Shown here: piece after piece, positions 10,290 to 22,700 of the stretch
How the letters are laid out: the number at the start of each line of letters is the position of its first letter
How positions within the stretch are numbered: the stretch's first letter is position 1
From: Symbiodinium natans
Lineage: Eukaryota > Sar > Dinophyceae > Suessiales > Symbiodiniaceae
Assembly: GCA_905221605.1 (NCBI GenBank)
Contig: CAJNDS010000381.1
Location: forward strand, 90,048-154,047
Reading direction: 5' to 3'
DNA length: 64,000 nt
Made by a program: the position numbers and the translations under genes
The notes under the pieces: generated by a model
Seen by the model: the letters and a program-made list of their open reading frames with translations, nothing else
What the model was told of the DNA's origin: nothing
The model's database searches: none

Positions 10290-11964
10290 ACTGCAAGACT
10301 GAGAGAGATTTCGAGAGGGGCAGGCAACAATTAACGCCAAAAGATTTCCCGATGGCTTGTCGAACGCCAACATAGTTCTTACAAGATTTTTGGATACCCC
10401 CTCTTCTTGAGATGCGAAAGGCTCTGAGATGATGAAGTGGAAACTTGATGAGAGATGATACTTGAACTCAAAGGAACTGAAACAAGTAGAAGAATTAGAA
10501 GAAGAAAGGAAAAAAACAAACACCTTCGAAAGCAAGAACAAATGCATCTTAAGACTAGAAAAGAAGGAGCGTGTGTGAACACACTGTCGGGTTGTTTGCA
10601 GCTTTTGTGAGTCATGCTGCCCAAAGCAATTACTCAATATCCAATGATCGAAACGCTGGAATGTGCTAGCAGAAGCAGACATGCAAACTACTCCGCTGTT
10701 CAGATTCTGGCAAATGTCCAGCTCCTGTTCAGATGTTCTTGAAATCACAGCAACGCGCGAGTGATGTCTGCAAGGATGCGCCCTTCACCTTTCACGGCCA
10801 AATGCCGGGTGAGGACAAGGACAAGAAGTTTGCATTAAGGCCAGCATTGGCTCCCACATGTGCAAGGTCCGTAGGCGCTTGGGTCATGGGAGAGTTCGCC
10901 CGATCTCGAGATTCGGAAGGCCCTGGGCAGAGGCGGATGCAGCCTGCACGCCGGCAGCCGAACGGGCTGCTGGAGCTTCTTCACCGCAGGGGTCCCGGCC
11001 AACCTCCAAAATCAATGTTGCCTGGGCTCGAAGTCACCACAAGCGTGCCTCACAAGCGGAGTTTCATCATGTTTAAGAATTAAACTTGTAGCTCTTCAGC
11101 TGATTGTGCAGGGATGATACCGCACATTTGCTGACAGAGGCCGGGGAATTCCCGTTCCAGATATTTCCAGATGTCGAAAGAACGTAGCGAAGGTACTTTG
11201 AAAGTAAGATAAAGTAAGTAGGTCTTTCCACTTTCGACCGCTTGATGCTGTAACTCGGAGACCCGTCCAGGCAGGCCACTGCCTGGAGACCATTGGCAGA
11301 GCCATGGTGATGACTCCAGTGCTGGGCGCCGAGCATCTCATGGCAAAACGTAGCAAATCCACCTCAGGACAATTCTGCCCTCCGGCGATGTAGCTTTCAG
11401 ACGGACTTCGTTCCAGCATGCTCCAGTTCAGGCGCCAGGGCGGACTTTCCAGTGCTGCAGGAGACCCAGACAATTTAGGGAACAGTCATGTGGATCACAG
11501 CCTGGTCGTGACATCGCATGCTGTGCGTGCGCGACAGTGTACTCTGGCCGCACCGCAGAGAAAAGAACACAATTGGAAATTGGCGAACGAGTGTTTTTTT
11601 GGGTCAGGTATCGTACAGCACCTGCCCTTTCTTTGCAGACAGTGCCAGAAGGTGATCCGGGGAGACCAGCCGCGGTAGCAGCGGTGCTCAATGCTTCTCA
11701 GGTGGTTTCCAGAGCCTGCGTAGGCCCTTTATGGATGACGCTTCAGCACACGCGCGTCAGGAAGGGCCATGGCAGGCAGGGTTCGTTGGAGAGCGCGGTG
11801 CCAAAGCTTGAAGTTTAGGTTTGGTCCAGTAGGCCACTTGTATGGCGGGTCTTGAGTCAGATGCTGGGTTGGGTCGGCATGTGTGGGGATCTCTGGGAGA
11901 GGTGGAGGCGACCTGTGTGTAGTGGCTGAAGCACCCTTCCGAAAGCCGTTGAATTCGTAGAGCT
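10290..11964. other. No supported gene
   Basis: Several 85-188-codon frames overlap each other on both strands (for example plus 10733-11083, minus 11096-11473) with no family signal. I could not find splice-consistent exon chains. The purine-rich stretch 10430-10570 is notable but not periodic. Confidence 0.4.
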
Positions 11965-13590
11965 CTCGCATTTCGAAGCGGACGAGACCGTGACAGCCCA
12001 AAACCCCTAGAAGCGGACGAGACCGTGACATCCCAAAACCCCTAGAAGCGGACGAGAATGTGACAGCCCAAAACCACAGTGACAGCCCAAAACCCCTAGA
12101 AGCGGACGAGACCTTGACAGCCCAAAACCCCTAGAAGCGGACGAGACCGTGACAGCCCAAAACCCCTAGAAGCAGACGAGACCGTGACAGCTCGAAACCC
12201 CTAGAAGCGGACCCCAAAACCCCTAGAAACAGACGAGACCGTGACAGCCCAAAACCCCTAGAAGCAGACGAGACCGGGACAGCCCAAAACCCATAGAAGC
12301 GGACGAGAATGTGACTGCCCAAACCCCTAGGAGCGGACGTGACCGTGACAGCCCAAAAACCCCTAGAAGCGGACGAGAGCGTGACAGCCCAAAACCCTTA
12401 GAAGCGGACGAGACCGTGACAGCCCAAAACCCCTAGAAGCGGACGAGACCGTGACAGCCCAAAACCCCTAGAAGCGGACGAGACCGTGACATCCCAAAAC
12501 CCCTAGAAGCGGACGAGACCGTGACAGCCCAAAACCCCTAGAAGCGGACGAGACCGTGACAGCCCAAAACCCCTAGAAGCGGACGAGACCGTGACAGCCC
12601 AAAACCCCTGACAGAAGCGGACGAGACCGTGACAGCCCAAAACCCCTAGAAGCGGACGAGACCGTGACAGCCCAAAACAAACACCCCTAGAAGCGGACGA
12701 GACCGTGACAGCCCAAAACCCCTAGAAGCGGACGAGAATGTGACTGCCCCTAGAAGCGGACGAGACCGTGACAGCCCAAAACCCCTAGAAGCGGACGAGA
12801 CCGTGACAGCCCAAAACCCCCAGAAGCGGACCCCAAAACCCCTACAAGCGGACGAGACCGTGACATCCCAAAACCCGTAGAAGCGGACGAGACCGTGACA
12901 GCCCAAGACCCCTAGAAGCGGACGAGAACGTGACAGCCCAAAACCCCTAGAAGCGGACGAGACCGTGACAGCCCAAAACCCTAGAAGCGGACGAGAACGT
13001 GACAGCCCAAAACCCCTAGAAGCGGACGAGACCGTGACATCCCAAAACCCTAGAAGCGGACGAGACCGTGACAGCCCAAAACCCCTAGAAGCGGACGAGA
13101 CCGTGACAGCCCAAAACCCCTAGAAGCGGACGAGACCGTGACAGCCCAAAACCCCTAGAAGCGGACGAGACCGTGACAGCCCAAAACCCCTAGAAGCGGA
13201 CGAGACCGTGACAGCCCAAAACCCCTAGAAGCGGACGAGACCGTGACAGGCCAAAACCCCTAAAAGCGGACGAGACCGTGACAGCCCAAAACCCCTAGAA
13301 GCGGACGAGACCGTGACATCCCAAAACCCGTAGAAGCGGACGAGACCGTGACAGCCCAAGACCCCTAGAAGCGGACGAGACCGTGACAGCCCAAAACCCC
13401 TAGAAGCGGACGAGACCGTGACAGCCCAAAACCCTAGAAGCAGACGAGACCGTGACAGCCCAAAAACCCTAGAAGCAGACGAGAATGCGAAAATGTGATA
13501 TCCCAAAACCCCTAGAAGCGGACGAGACCGTGACAGCCCAAAACCACTAGAAGCGGACGAGACCGTGACAGCCCAACACCCCTAGAAGGG
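11965..13590. repeat. 35-bp minisatellite, about 45 copies
   Basis: The unit is AGAAGCGGACGAGACCGTGA followed by CAGCCCAAAACCCCT. The period is 35 bp (for example successive TAGAAG at 12434 and 12469) through the whole tract, with point variants (CAGACG, GAATGTGAC, GACATCCC) and a few shortened units near 12210, 12745 and 12830. There are no unique spacers, so it is not a CRISPR array. Minus-strand frames of 60-90 codons repeat with a 105-nt (3-unit) period and are artefacts. Confidence 0.95.
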
Positions 13591-13599
13591 CCTAGGGCG

Positions 13600-14957
13600 A
13601 CAGCACGCATGAATAGGTGAGTTGCTTTTGCAGTTATCAGGACAGGTGATCGCGGGCAAAGATCTTGGTTGAGCAGTTTGAGCGAGGACACGACATTCAG
13701 CAGCAAGGCAGGATACAGTAGGACAGGCTCAGGTTAGAGTAGTAGAGTATGAGTATGTCGGGTGCCACAGGGCTGTTGAGTCAGGGGGTATTGTGGGGTT
13801 GTGTTTAGAGCATGGGGCGGGCAAGGAAGGAGTCCGTGGAATGAATGCCATGTTGGCTGCGGCATGTCGACCACATGAGGGTGTGCGCATCACGCGAATG
13901 AGGCACCCCAACCCAGGTGTGTGTTGACGTCTCGCTGTTTCGACTAGATGACCAAACGGGTGGGGCACACTTGGTGTGATGCAGTGGCCGGAAAGTATTC
14001 TGAAAGTTGGAAAGGACATCTTTGACACAATGACACAATGACACGAAGGCGAAGCGAAGGCGAAGCGAAGGGACGCAAAGCGAGCTCCACGATCGGTCGC
14101 TGCCGTGAGTGCGTCTACCAAGCCGGAATCAAGCTGCAAAGAACTTCAACCCATTGACTGTGCCATGCCCGTGGCACCTCACATTCGCACAAAGGTCTGG
14201 ATGACGGCTCCTGTACTTGCTGCACTCCGCCCACAAGCAGAGGAGCGTCGTTGGTCACTTGTAGCAGGTCAGGGTTGGCGCATGTTCCCTGTGACAGGCT
14301 CGGCTGCGCAATGCGAGCTTCTTGTGACCGGTGGCAAAGACTCACCACAGCCTCGCAGGCCTCGGATTTCTGGAAGTGCCTCCCAAAGGGCGGTGGATGA
14401 AATCAGCTCTTGCAAGAGGCACAAAGGTTTAGCAGCCATGAAGGCCGCAGCTATCCTTGTATCGCTCTACATAAAGAGAAGCAGGAGCATCTTAGCTCTA
14501 ACGAACGCAGAGATGAACCCACAGGCGAACTGCCGGCACTTTTTGCTCCTAGCTTTGGCAGTGTAGATTCCCGGGCAGTTTCGGGAACTGGCGCCGCTGG
14601 CCGAGGCCTTACTTTGCAACGTGCCAGCAAGCCATGTCAAGTCACTGCCAGCCAGTGTCACATTGAAGCCGAGCATGAAGCAACGAAAATCATGTTTCTT
14701 GGCTGACCTCGTTGCCATTGAAAGGCCGTGGCCGGCGTGGTCATGAGCGAGAAGGAGAAGGCGCTTCCAGCTCCATGTCAGGGCCCAGCATCTCATGAGA
14801 CCTGGGTCAGAAGTGCTCATAGCAATGAGGCAGTCCGGAGCATATTCGCAAGCCTCCAAAAATAGTTCAACTGAGGTTCAGGGCGTGTTCATATTGTCAA
14901 CACCTTTGATGGGGTCGGTTGATGGCAGGAGTGTTGCACCTTGTTATGGTCATGCAG
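13600..14957. other. Upstream region of the HisRS gene; one anonymous frame
   Basis: A 153-codon plus frame (14105-14566) and overlapping minus frames show no recognised motif. The short array GAAGGCGAAGC near 14045-14070 is a small tandem repeat. The true promoter and first exon of the HisRS gene may lie here, but nothing marks them. Confidence 0.35.
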
Positions 14958-16729
14958 GGCAAAAGCGAGAAGAAGAAGGATGACAAAAAGAAAGATGACA
15001 AGAAGGCTGGCCGCACAAGTGATTGTAAGTGTGTATGCAGTTGCGCTTTCGACAAAATTGGCTCATGCTCCTGCATCTTCTCTGTGTATTTCGTGCTCCA
15101 TTAGCGCCTCCTTCAATTCCCATCTGGTAGTCCTAAAAAATATACCTTCGGGCTCCAGCCCATGACCCAACGTATCCTCCGCACTGGCCCAGCATATTGG
15201 TAGGCTTTTCGAGTTCGGGCAAGCCAATAAGCCAATCGGCTTATTGGCTTGCCGGCTGCAGCGGCTTGCGAAAGGGCTTAGGGTTTCGCGTTTCGCGACT
15301 GTAATGCCTTAAGGCTCCCTTGCAAAGAAGCATTCAACTTCATGAGCTGCCTCTTTGGATAAAGGGGCCCGTTGTGCCCCACGAAGAGGGCGTGGGCCCC
15401 GTGTCGAAGTTGCCAGCGTTGCTTCGAGTCAAACCTCAGTTTGGGGTTCGGTGAGGCGTCAGGGTCTGGGGCTCAGCACATCACCAATCCGGGGGTCACA
15501 CCCCGCTGGAGCCGACGTAAGCCGAGCCAATAAGCCGGTATAAAGCCGACATCGGCTGAAATCGCCTCGGATCGGTTTATCGGCTTGTACGGGCTTCATC
15601 GGTTTATCGGCTGCCCCACGGGTGTCGGGCCAAGAAAGCGCGCGCACTGTAAAACTCACAAAGGATGCCTGGCACGTCCTAGAGCCACCAACCACTGCTC
15701 CGAATGCAGGCTGCAGCCAAGGGCCCGGCTATAAGTCTGGACCCGCCAAGTGGCACCCGAGACTTCTTCCCGACCGAGATGAGGCAGAGCTGCAAAGTTG
15801 CAGTGCAAAGCAAGTGCAAGGTGTGGACATGTGTTCAGACATGCGAGCCTTTGCAGGTTTCGCAATTGGCTTTTTGGACGCTTGCCTGATTGGCCACACT
15901 GCTGACACTGCGCGTCGCTTCAGGGACTGTATTGGATTGTTGGACGCCTTGCGCAAATGATCAGCATGCTGCTGAGGAGCCTTCAAAGAGACAGCTCGTA
16001 GATACGGGCTCCGGGCTGAGCCTTCACAGCCAACGGGAGAGCCATAGTCCTTTGCACCCCATATCACACAGTCCGAATACCTGCAACTTGCTGCGGTGTT
16101 CTCAGTGTTCCCACGTCTCTTGCATATCGGAGTTAGAGACTGAAAGCGTCTCTTGCATATCGGAGTTAGAGACTGGAAACATCAATGCTGCAACATGCTT
16201 TGGTGAGCATGGGGCGGGCCCAGGTTTCAGGAGTATGACGCGCCGGTCTTGGAGCATGAGGCTTGGGGTTGCCATAAGTGGGGTCATGTTGGGCCATGTT
16301 GGGCTGGCTGACAGCTGATCTTGTATTGGCACAGGAGCTTTACAAGCGGAAAGCTGGAGAGGAGATTACCGAGCAAATGCGACGCGGCCAAGTCATGAAA
16401 CTGTCCGGGGTGGACGCCGAAGTGCGAGCCAAGCCAGTTCGTCTCGTTTTGACGAAGCAGGTACAACTTCATCGACAAGGACGGTGCGGCAGTGACCCTA
16501 AGGCCCCGGCGCTGCGCTACAGGGTGTAGTGAGTACAAGTGATGTTGGCTTGACATGGGTGGCTTTTCAGCGGGGCGCCTTTGCATTCTGTGCCTGTGAA
16601 GCCCTTTCTTCCCGAACGAGACCTCTGCGTGTGCTTCAGTCTTTCGTCGGTTCTTTGCAAATACCTGTTGGATCCTTGGCAGGCCTGAGATGACGCCCTC
16701 TCTTGCACGGATGGCTGTGCCCTTGGAGC
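14958..16729 (+). CDS. HisRS exon block 1: N-terminus and motif 1 region
   Basis: Exons: 14958-15005 (Lys/Asp-rich, less certain), 15710-15783 ([11 protein letters not shown]), 15857-15879 (FRNWLFG), 15977 or 15980-16014 ([11 protein letters not shown]; two AG acceptors both keep phase), 16231-16260 ([10 protein letters not shown]), 16335-16378 ([15 protein letters not shown]), 16461-16502 ([14 protein letters not shown]), 16683-16729 ([10 protein letters not shown] and following). Every donor here reads GC. Known HisRS proteins have these segments in this order, and the split codons AG|G, AT|G and AG|G are restored exactly. The 16683 exon could end at 16713, but phase with the next exon favours 16729. 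Confidence 0.85.
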
Positions 16730-19700
16730 GCGTGTGAGGGACACGATCCCTATTTCTCCTGTTGTTTCTTATTGCGTGTTGTGTTTGTGTGTCCAGTCTC
16801 CAAAAAGCAGGGAGGGGTCCCGGGCGAGTCGCAGCTCTCAGGTTCTCAGCCTCATGCGCGCCGAAACAGGCCAGCCGCGCCAGTTGTTTCCGCTTTTTGC
16901 TGCCCCCTGTTTCTCCACTCCTCAAGTAATGCGAGATGGGGAGCTGGTAATAGCATGAAGTTTGGCAGGTGAGATGTCGGCTCTTCTCCCACTGAAATGG
17001 TCATCCATCCCGCAGTGTTGGTCTGCTGCTCAGCATGTGGAAGGTTGTAAGGGGAAGGCGTTGACACAGGCTTTCGCAACCTTCCCATTGATGATCTGTC
17101 AAGCTTGTGCATTCCATCTTGGTTCGAGGAGATTTGAGACCTGCCAGCGTGGTCGGAAGCGAGAGCACTACCAGCAGCGACCCTGGACTTTCCTATTCGC
17201 CACATCCTAGCGAGTCACATGCGCTCGTGATGGATATCATAGAGAGCAACCGAAGCACCTTCAAATTGCTGCAGCACTATGGAAGACTGAAAGAAGCCTG
17301 AGGTGGAACATGGATATTGTTGGCATCACCTCCATTCATGCGGAGGCTTGTTATATCTCATGTCACTTCTGTGCGTTTGCCGGTGACTGCGGTCCATGCT
17401 TAGTTCCCGAGGTGGAGCTGCTCTCGGCCATCACCACGTTCTTCGAGCTTGCAAGGATCCTAGCTTGGGCCATGACAGCTCCATGCTTGTGGTATGCGAC
17501 ATGACGATGGGCGACAAGTGGACCAGATGCGGGCATGGGCGGACACCAGGGGTCTTGGGTCCTGACCTGACTCCTGACATACTGTGACTTATGATGGTCT
17601 GTTGGTACTTTCTTTTGCTTCTGAATGTTCAAGCTTGTCACAGGAAGCTTCCAAGGGCAGGGCTGACCGCGCTGTCAGAGAGTGCGTTGGGTTCTTTATC
17701 GTCTTGGAAGTTGCGCACTGTGACGAAAACGTTGATGTTTATAGGTTGCCGTGTGCAGGAATGTCTGCTCATGCGACAGAGACACAGCTACGAACTGCCC
17801 ACGCCTGTCATTGAGAGAGTTAGCCTCAACTTCCAGCGCAGGTGGGTATCACATCCAAGGAGCTCTGCGAATGGAGGGATGCTTTGGGTAACGGGCAACG
17901 CAGCTTGTGACGTGCTGGGCATGCGAGGTGATGAAAGGGAGTGTCTGCAGTGCGGTCAATTTCCATTTTTGCAGGAAGTGGGCATCAAGGTGAACTCACG
18001 AAAGGTCCTCGGAGCCGTGCTAAAGAATGCCGGTGTACCGGTTCGAGACCCAGCTTGCCGAAAACTTGCGGGACTCGACCGAACTCCGAATGCCTGACAG
18101 CCATTGCCTCCCTATTAACTGCCCGGTTCGGTTCGAGTTAGGACATTTCGGATCAACCAGGAACCTAGGCAAACATTTCAAAAGGCTCGCCCGGGCCAGG
18201 GACAGGCCGAACATGTCGTCACAGCATGAGCACGTTATCATTTTGAATGTTGTCAAGAGCGGTTCGTAGTGTAGTCGCTCTCCTTTTGTCGAATCATGGG
18301 GTCCATAATGGCGAATGTCACATTTGAATAGTCGCAAGCTCACTGTAGACACTGAAAGCTGCTTATGTTGCCTCGTTCCGAGGAAAGCTATATTCCGAGC
18401 AGTCGCCAGCACTTAACAGCCAATCTTCAGGACGAAAGATTTACGGAGACCTGCATCGTCATAGACAAGCAGGACGTTCGGCCAGTGGGGCAAGGTTGGC
18501 ATGACAGGCAGCGCCGTGCATGTAGGATTTTTGGTATGTGCCCATTACTGTCTCGACCATGAGGACAAGATCGGCCCAGAAGCAGTTGTGAAGGAGCTAA
18601 CGGAGACACTCGTCATGGTGAAAAGACTGTCCCGAGTTAGCGATCTTTGTTTCCTGAAAGCGTTGCGAGGGGTCTTTCAGCGGAGTGCGTTCCTCTCATT
18701 GCCTTCGCAATGTTGTCTACGTGTGGATGACTTCGACACGGCGGTCGTCTCAATATGTGTTTAATTGAGGAGCGCATGCTTTCTGCACGGATGCGACTTT
18801 TTTGACCTTGGGACGTTCCGCGTGCGGAGGCCGATGTTCGGCCAGTTGTCGTTGAAAGTGAATCGTAGCGCTAAAGCCTGCGTGCGGCACGATGTGTATG
18901 CAACGTACACTGCAAGTGATTACGATTACATACTATTTCTACTACCACTACTCTTCGTGCTGCTGCTTCTACTGCTGCTGCTGTCCTTCTACTATCACTT
19001 CCACTACGGCCACCACACCACCACCACCACCACCACCACCACCACCACCACCACCACCACCACCACCACTGCCACCACCAACCGCACCTGCCACTACTAC
19101 TGCAACTACCACTATCACTTCCGCCACCTACTTCTTTATTTGACGCTAGGCCTTCCTGCACGACAAGCTTCTTCGGCATCGGCAAACAGTGTTTTCGCAC
19201 AACTGGTTTTCCTACAACTGCTCCAAATCCTCAATGGAGTTGCGAACGCTGCCTCACGCACTCCTTTGTTTTCGGTTCAGCTACGGCTTTGCAACTCTGG
19301 GGTTCGCCTCTGGAGGAAAAGAAGCGAGCTGTCTTCAGTGATGATTCAGTCTCCACTCTTCAGTGATGATTCAATCGTCTCGTACATTGACAGCATAAGT
19401 CGAGCATATTTCGCACTGGCATGTATACCACTTCGTCAATGCTTTGCGCTGCTCGAGCCGAAGGGAGCATGCCTCGGAATGCCACAACTCTGAAAGCCTC
19501 AACCCTAATCAACGTTGTGCAACCTCATACTGTAGCTCTCAAACCGTCACACCTAGCTAGATCTTGAAGCTAGAGCCAAAGAAGTGCAACCCTACAAGTG
19601 TGAAACCCTCCACGGTGAGCCCTGAGCCCGCGACCAAAGCAGTGTAAACCCAAAACTCTCAACACTCAGCCCTGCACCCGCACCAAAAGCCTTCCAACCC

Positions 19701-22700
19701 CAGACTCTACACTCTGACCCCAAAACCCAAACCCATTGCAGTGAAACCCCCAACGACGGGAATTCCTGAACCCAAAACCCCAACCCCCCGAAAACCTGAG
19801 CCCCCCAAAATAAGCCTGATAACAACAAGCAAAAAACAACGCGCAAAACCACGGCAAAGTTGAAAGCACGTCGTTGTTACGAAACATTGGTTTTACCAGC
19901 GCAAAAAACAAGATGTTCCTAACCAGTTGGACACGCGGGTGGTAGTCGTCCGTACTCAGCGAACTCTCCTGCCGAACTGATTGTCCCGTTCTGGGTTCCA
20001 GGATCAATGGTCCTTGTACAGTACATCAGAGCACAAGTGCTGCAGAGCTGCGCATGTCAGCTGATAATATGTTCTCACGAGCCCTGGTCTAAGGAATATT
20101 GGCTTGGAAAAGGTCTGTGCCCGAGCCAGCAAAGTAGCGGTTAGCACGTACTGATTTGGTTGTGTTTAGAGCCTGCAGCCGGCTCGTTATTGTTGAAATC
20201 CTGAACAAGACCAAGCTGCCCCACGCGTTGGACGTTCTACAATAAACTGGAGCTACATGTTGGGTCATGTTTGTGCTGTTGCTGCGGCCAGCAGCGGTCC
20301 TCTGCAACAGACGTAGGGACGTAGGGAAGTGCAAGCACCAAGCACTTTTCAGGCGGTTGCCGAGCGCATTGTCAACGCCACAGCCGTGTGCAGCTAAGCC
20401 GAAAGATGCAAAGAAAGAATTTGCGAGAGCACTTTAGGTCCTTTAGGTGTGCTGCTGGTTCTGTAGCATTGAGGCCAAAACGCTGGATGAATTTGCAGCT
20501 TTGGCTGGTGCCGCTGCACTCAGCACTCGTTCAGCACAGTTGCGCTGTTGAGCAAGGAGGGGGCTACGGGATTCACATGGACAAGCGAAGTCGGCTCTAT
20601 CACGAACACCTCAAGCCGAACTCAAGGCCTGTAATCCCGAAAAGAAGAGTAGTTCCCGAGCCCTCAGCCCATATTTCTCTGAGCACCTCAAGCCCAAACC
20701 TTAGAGCCGGAACAGAGAATGTCTTCCAAAAAAAACAAACAATGGAAGGAGAATGGCTTCCCCGGAGCCCAACTACAGTACTCCACCCGAGGTCTGGAGC
20801 CCCAAATGCTAGAATAAACGCCAGAATATCTCATCCCAGCTGTGGATCCGTGTGTGGAGAATGCTTGGTGTGTTTTGGGCGGGAGGGGTGATTTCTCGTA
20901 TTGTTGCAACGTTATCTCAGGACGTGGAATCTGAACTATCACCCAGCAAACTTGTGTGACCTTGTCTGAACACGTTCAGTCAGTCATGAGGCGAAGCTGA
21001 CGTTTGCCCTTTTTCATGTTGGGTCAAAGTGAGATTTCGCGGCAGATCGTCATCCCGTAGTCGCATGGTAAAGGGGATTCAGCTATATGGCCATGTGTCT
21101 CACAGCAGGGCTTTGCCTTTGTGGGGCGCATTGGGCACGTCCAAGGTTGGTGAGAGCCCCGAGGCCTGTCCGAGAAGGAGTTATTTGTGCGCACTGTACG
21201 AGGAGTTTACAGCAGCTCCAAAAAAAGGTGGCCTTCCGTGCCCGTGGTGCCAGGTGATAGAGCTGCGACAGTTGTTCACTCTGGCTGAAGAGGAAGGCCG
21301 CACACCGCACTGTACGTCGCTGTACGCTGCTGAACCCAAATTGGGAACAGAATATCACAGAATGTATACAGAATGGTGCTAAACCGACTGATGTATTGAA
21401 GGCTTTGGTGACTGGCTCATCTTCGACGCCTCTGTCGTTCGAGGATTGCTAGGGATTGCGGGAGGGGCCGCATGGATGCTCTCAGCTTCCCACAACAGGT
21501 CTGGCCTACTACACTGGTGTGGTGTTTGAAGGTGGGCACGCCTTTCAACAGCAAGTGCATGCTCTAAACACGTCCCAGGCCAATCCGTGTGTGACATGCG
21601 TGACACATACGGCGGCCTTCAGAGGCTTTGATCGCGCTGGCGTTTTGCGCGCCATTTGTGGCGGTGGCCGGCAGAAACCTCAGGGCCTTGCAGAGCTTGC
21701 CATGCCGAGTGGTTTGTGCATCATCCACGCATCAGGTACGACAGACTGCTAACACTGTACGGCTCTCCCAAGGAGGACGGAGCTTGATGGCCATATTGTT
21801 GGATTTGATTGGGGAGCAGCATGCAGGGATATGAGCACCCTGGTCCGCACCGCTTTTCAATCCCCGGCCAAGCTCGGTGCGGGCTGCTGACATGCAGCTG
21901 GGCCTTGACATTGCTGCGGGTTGCCGGCCCGCACTGCGCTTCTCTGACCTGTGACCTGTGGGCTGTCCGTGGTGCGCGTTGCTTTAACTTGCGTGCGGGC
22001 ATCGGCGTGCGGGCCTGCAGCCTGCAGGCCGGTTTGGGCCCATACAGGGGCTTGAGGCCGGCTTGGCGACAGGGTGTGGGCCAGGGCCAGCTGGGGCTGA
22101 TTAACCTTGGCTTGGACTGAGGGTCAACAGCTTGCTCGCCGAGGTTGAAATGGGCATGGAGGGAAAGGGAAGGGGGGGGGTAAAAAGCGATGCGCGCCGT
22201 GCTGAAATGCGAATACCTAAAACGCTCGTTATGGCTATGTTTGTACATGTTGCTGTAGGATCTCGGCGCATCTCAGCTTCATATCGCTTGTGCAGGTTCC
22301 ATGTGCAGGCTTCGGCTTCGGAGACTGCGTCATTTACGAGCTGCTGAAGGAGAAGCAGGCACAGCGGCGGAAGGTTTATTCCCCCCTTGTTCTTGATCTG
22401 AGCATGTGCACATATGTGCACCGACATGCAAGTCAGGTGCTTCCAGAGTTGCCCCACAAAGTGGACTTTGTGGTAGCAGCCTTCAATCAAGACATGATGG
22501 GCAAGGCACCTTGCTGAGTTGCTGTGCAGGAGTCGGCAAGAGCCACGGTTGAGTTGTGACAGAGTAGCTTAGCACAATGATCATTCCACTCGCCACTGCA
22601 CTGCGATGAAGCATGCTGTGTGACATGAGATTTGACCACGTACTGAAGCAGCTCTTTCGTAGCCAATCCTTCCTTTGCATAGTCATATTACATTTGGGGA

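Noticed and set aside
10858-11076. Ribosomal-protein-like stretch (GHGRVRP)
   Set aside because: Only a few basic residues match; the rest has no resemblance to L15/L27a and a competing frame is open.
11965-13590. CRISPR array
   Set aside because: Units are contiguous, with no unique spacers and no cas genes; the genome is eukaryotic.
12131-13706. Repeated 60-93-codon minus frames in the 35-bp array
   Set aside because: Three 35-bp units equal 35 codons, so openness is a by-product of the minisatellite.
18035-18060. tRNA T-arm-like GGTTCGAGACC
   Set aside because: No matching acceptor, D or anticodon arms are present; it overlaps the end of a HisRS exon and the following intron.
18765-19493. 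242-codon plus frame
   Set aside because: It runs through a (CAC)n and CTG-rich tract inside a HisRS intron, with no family signal.
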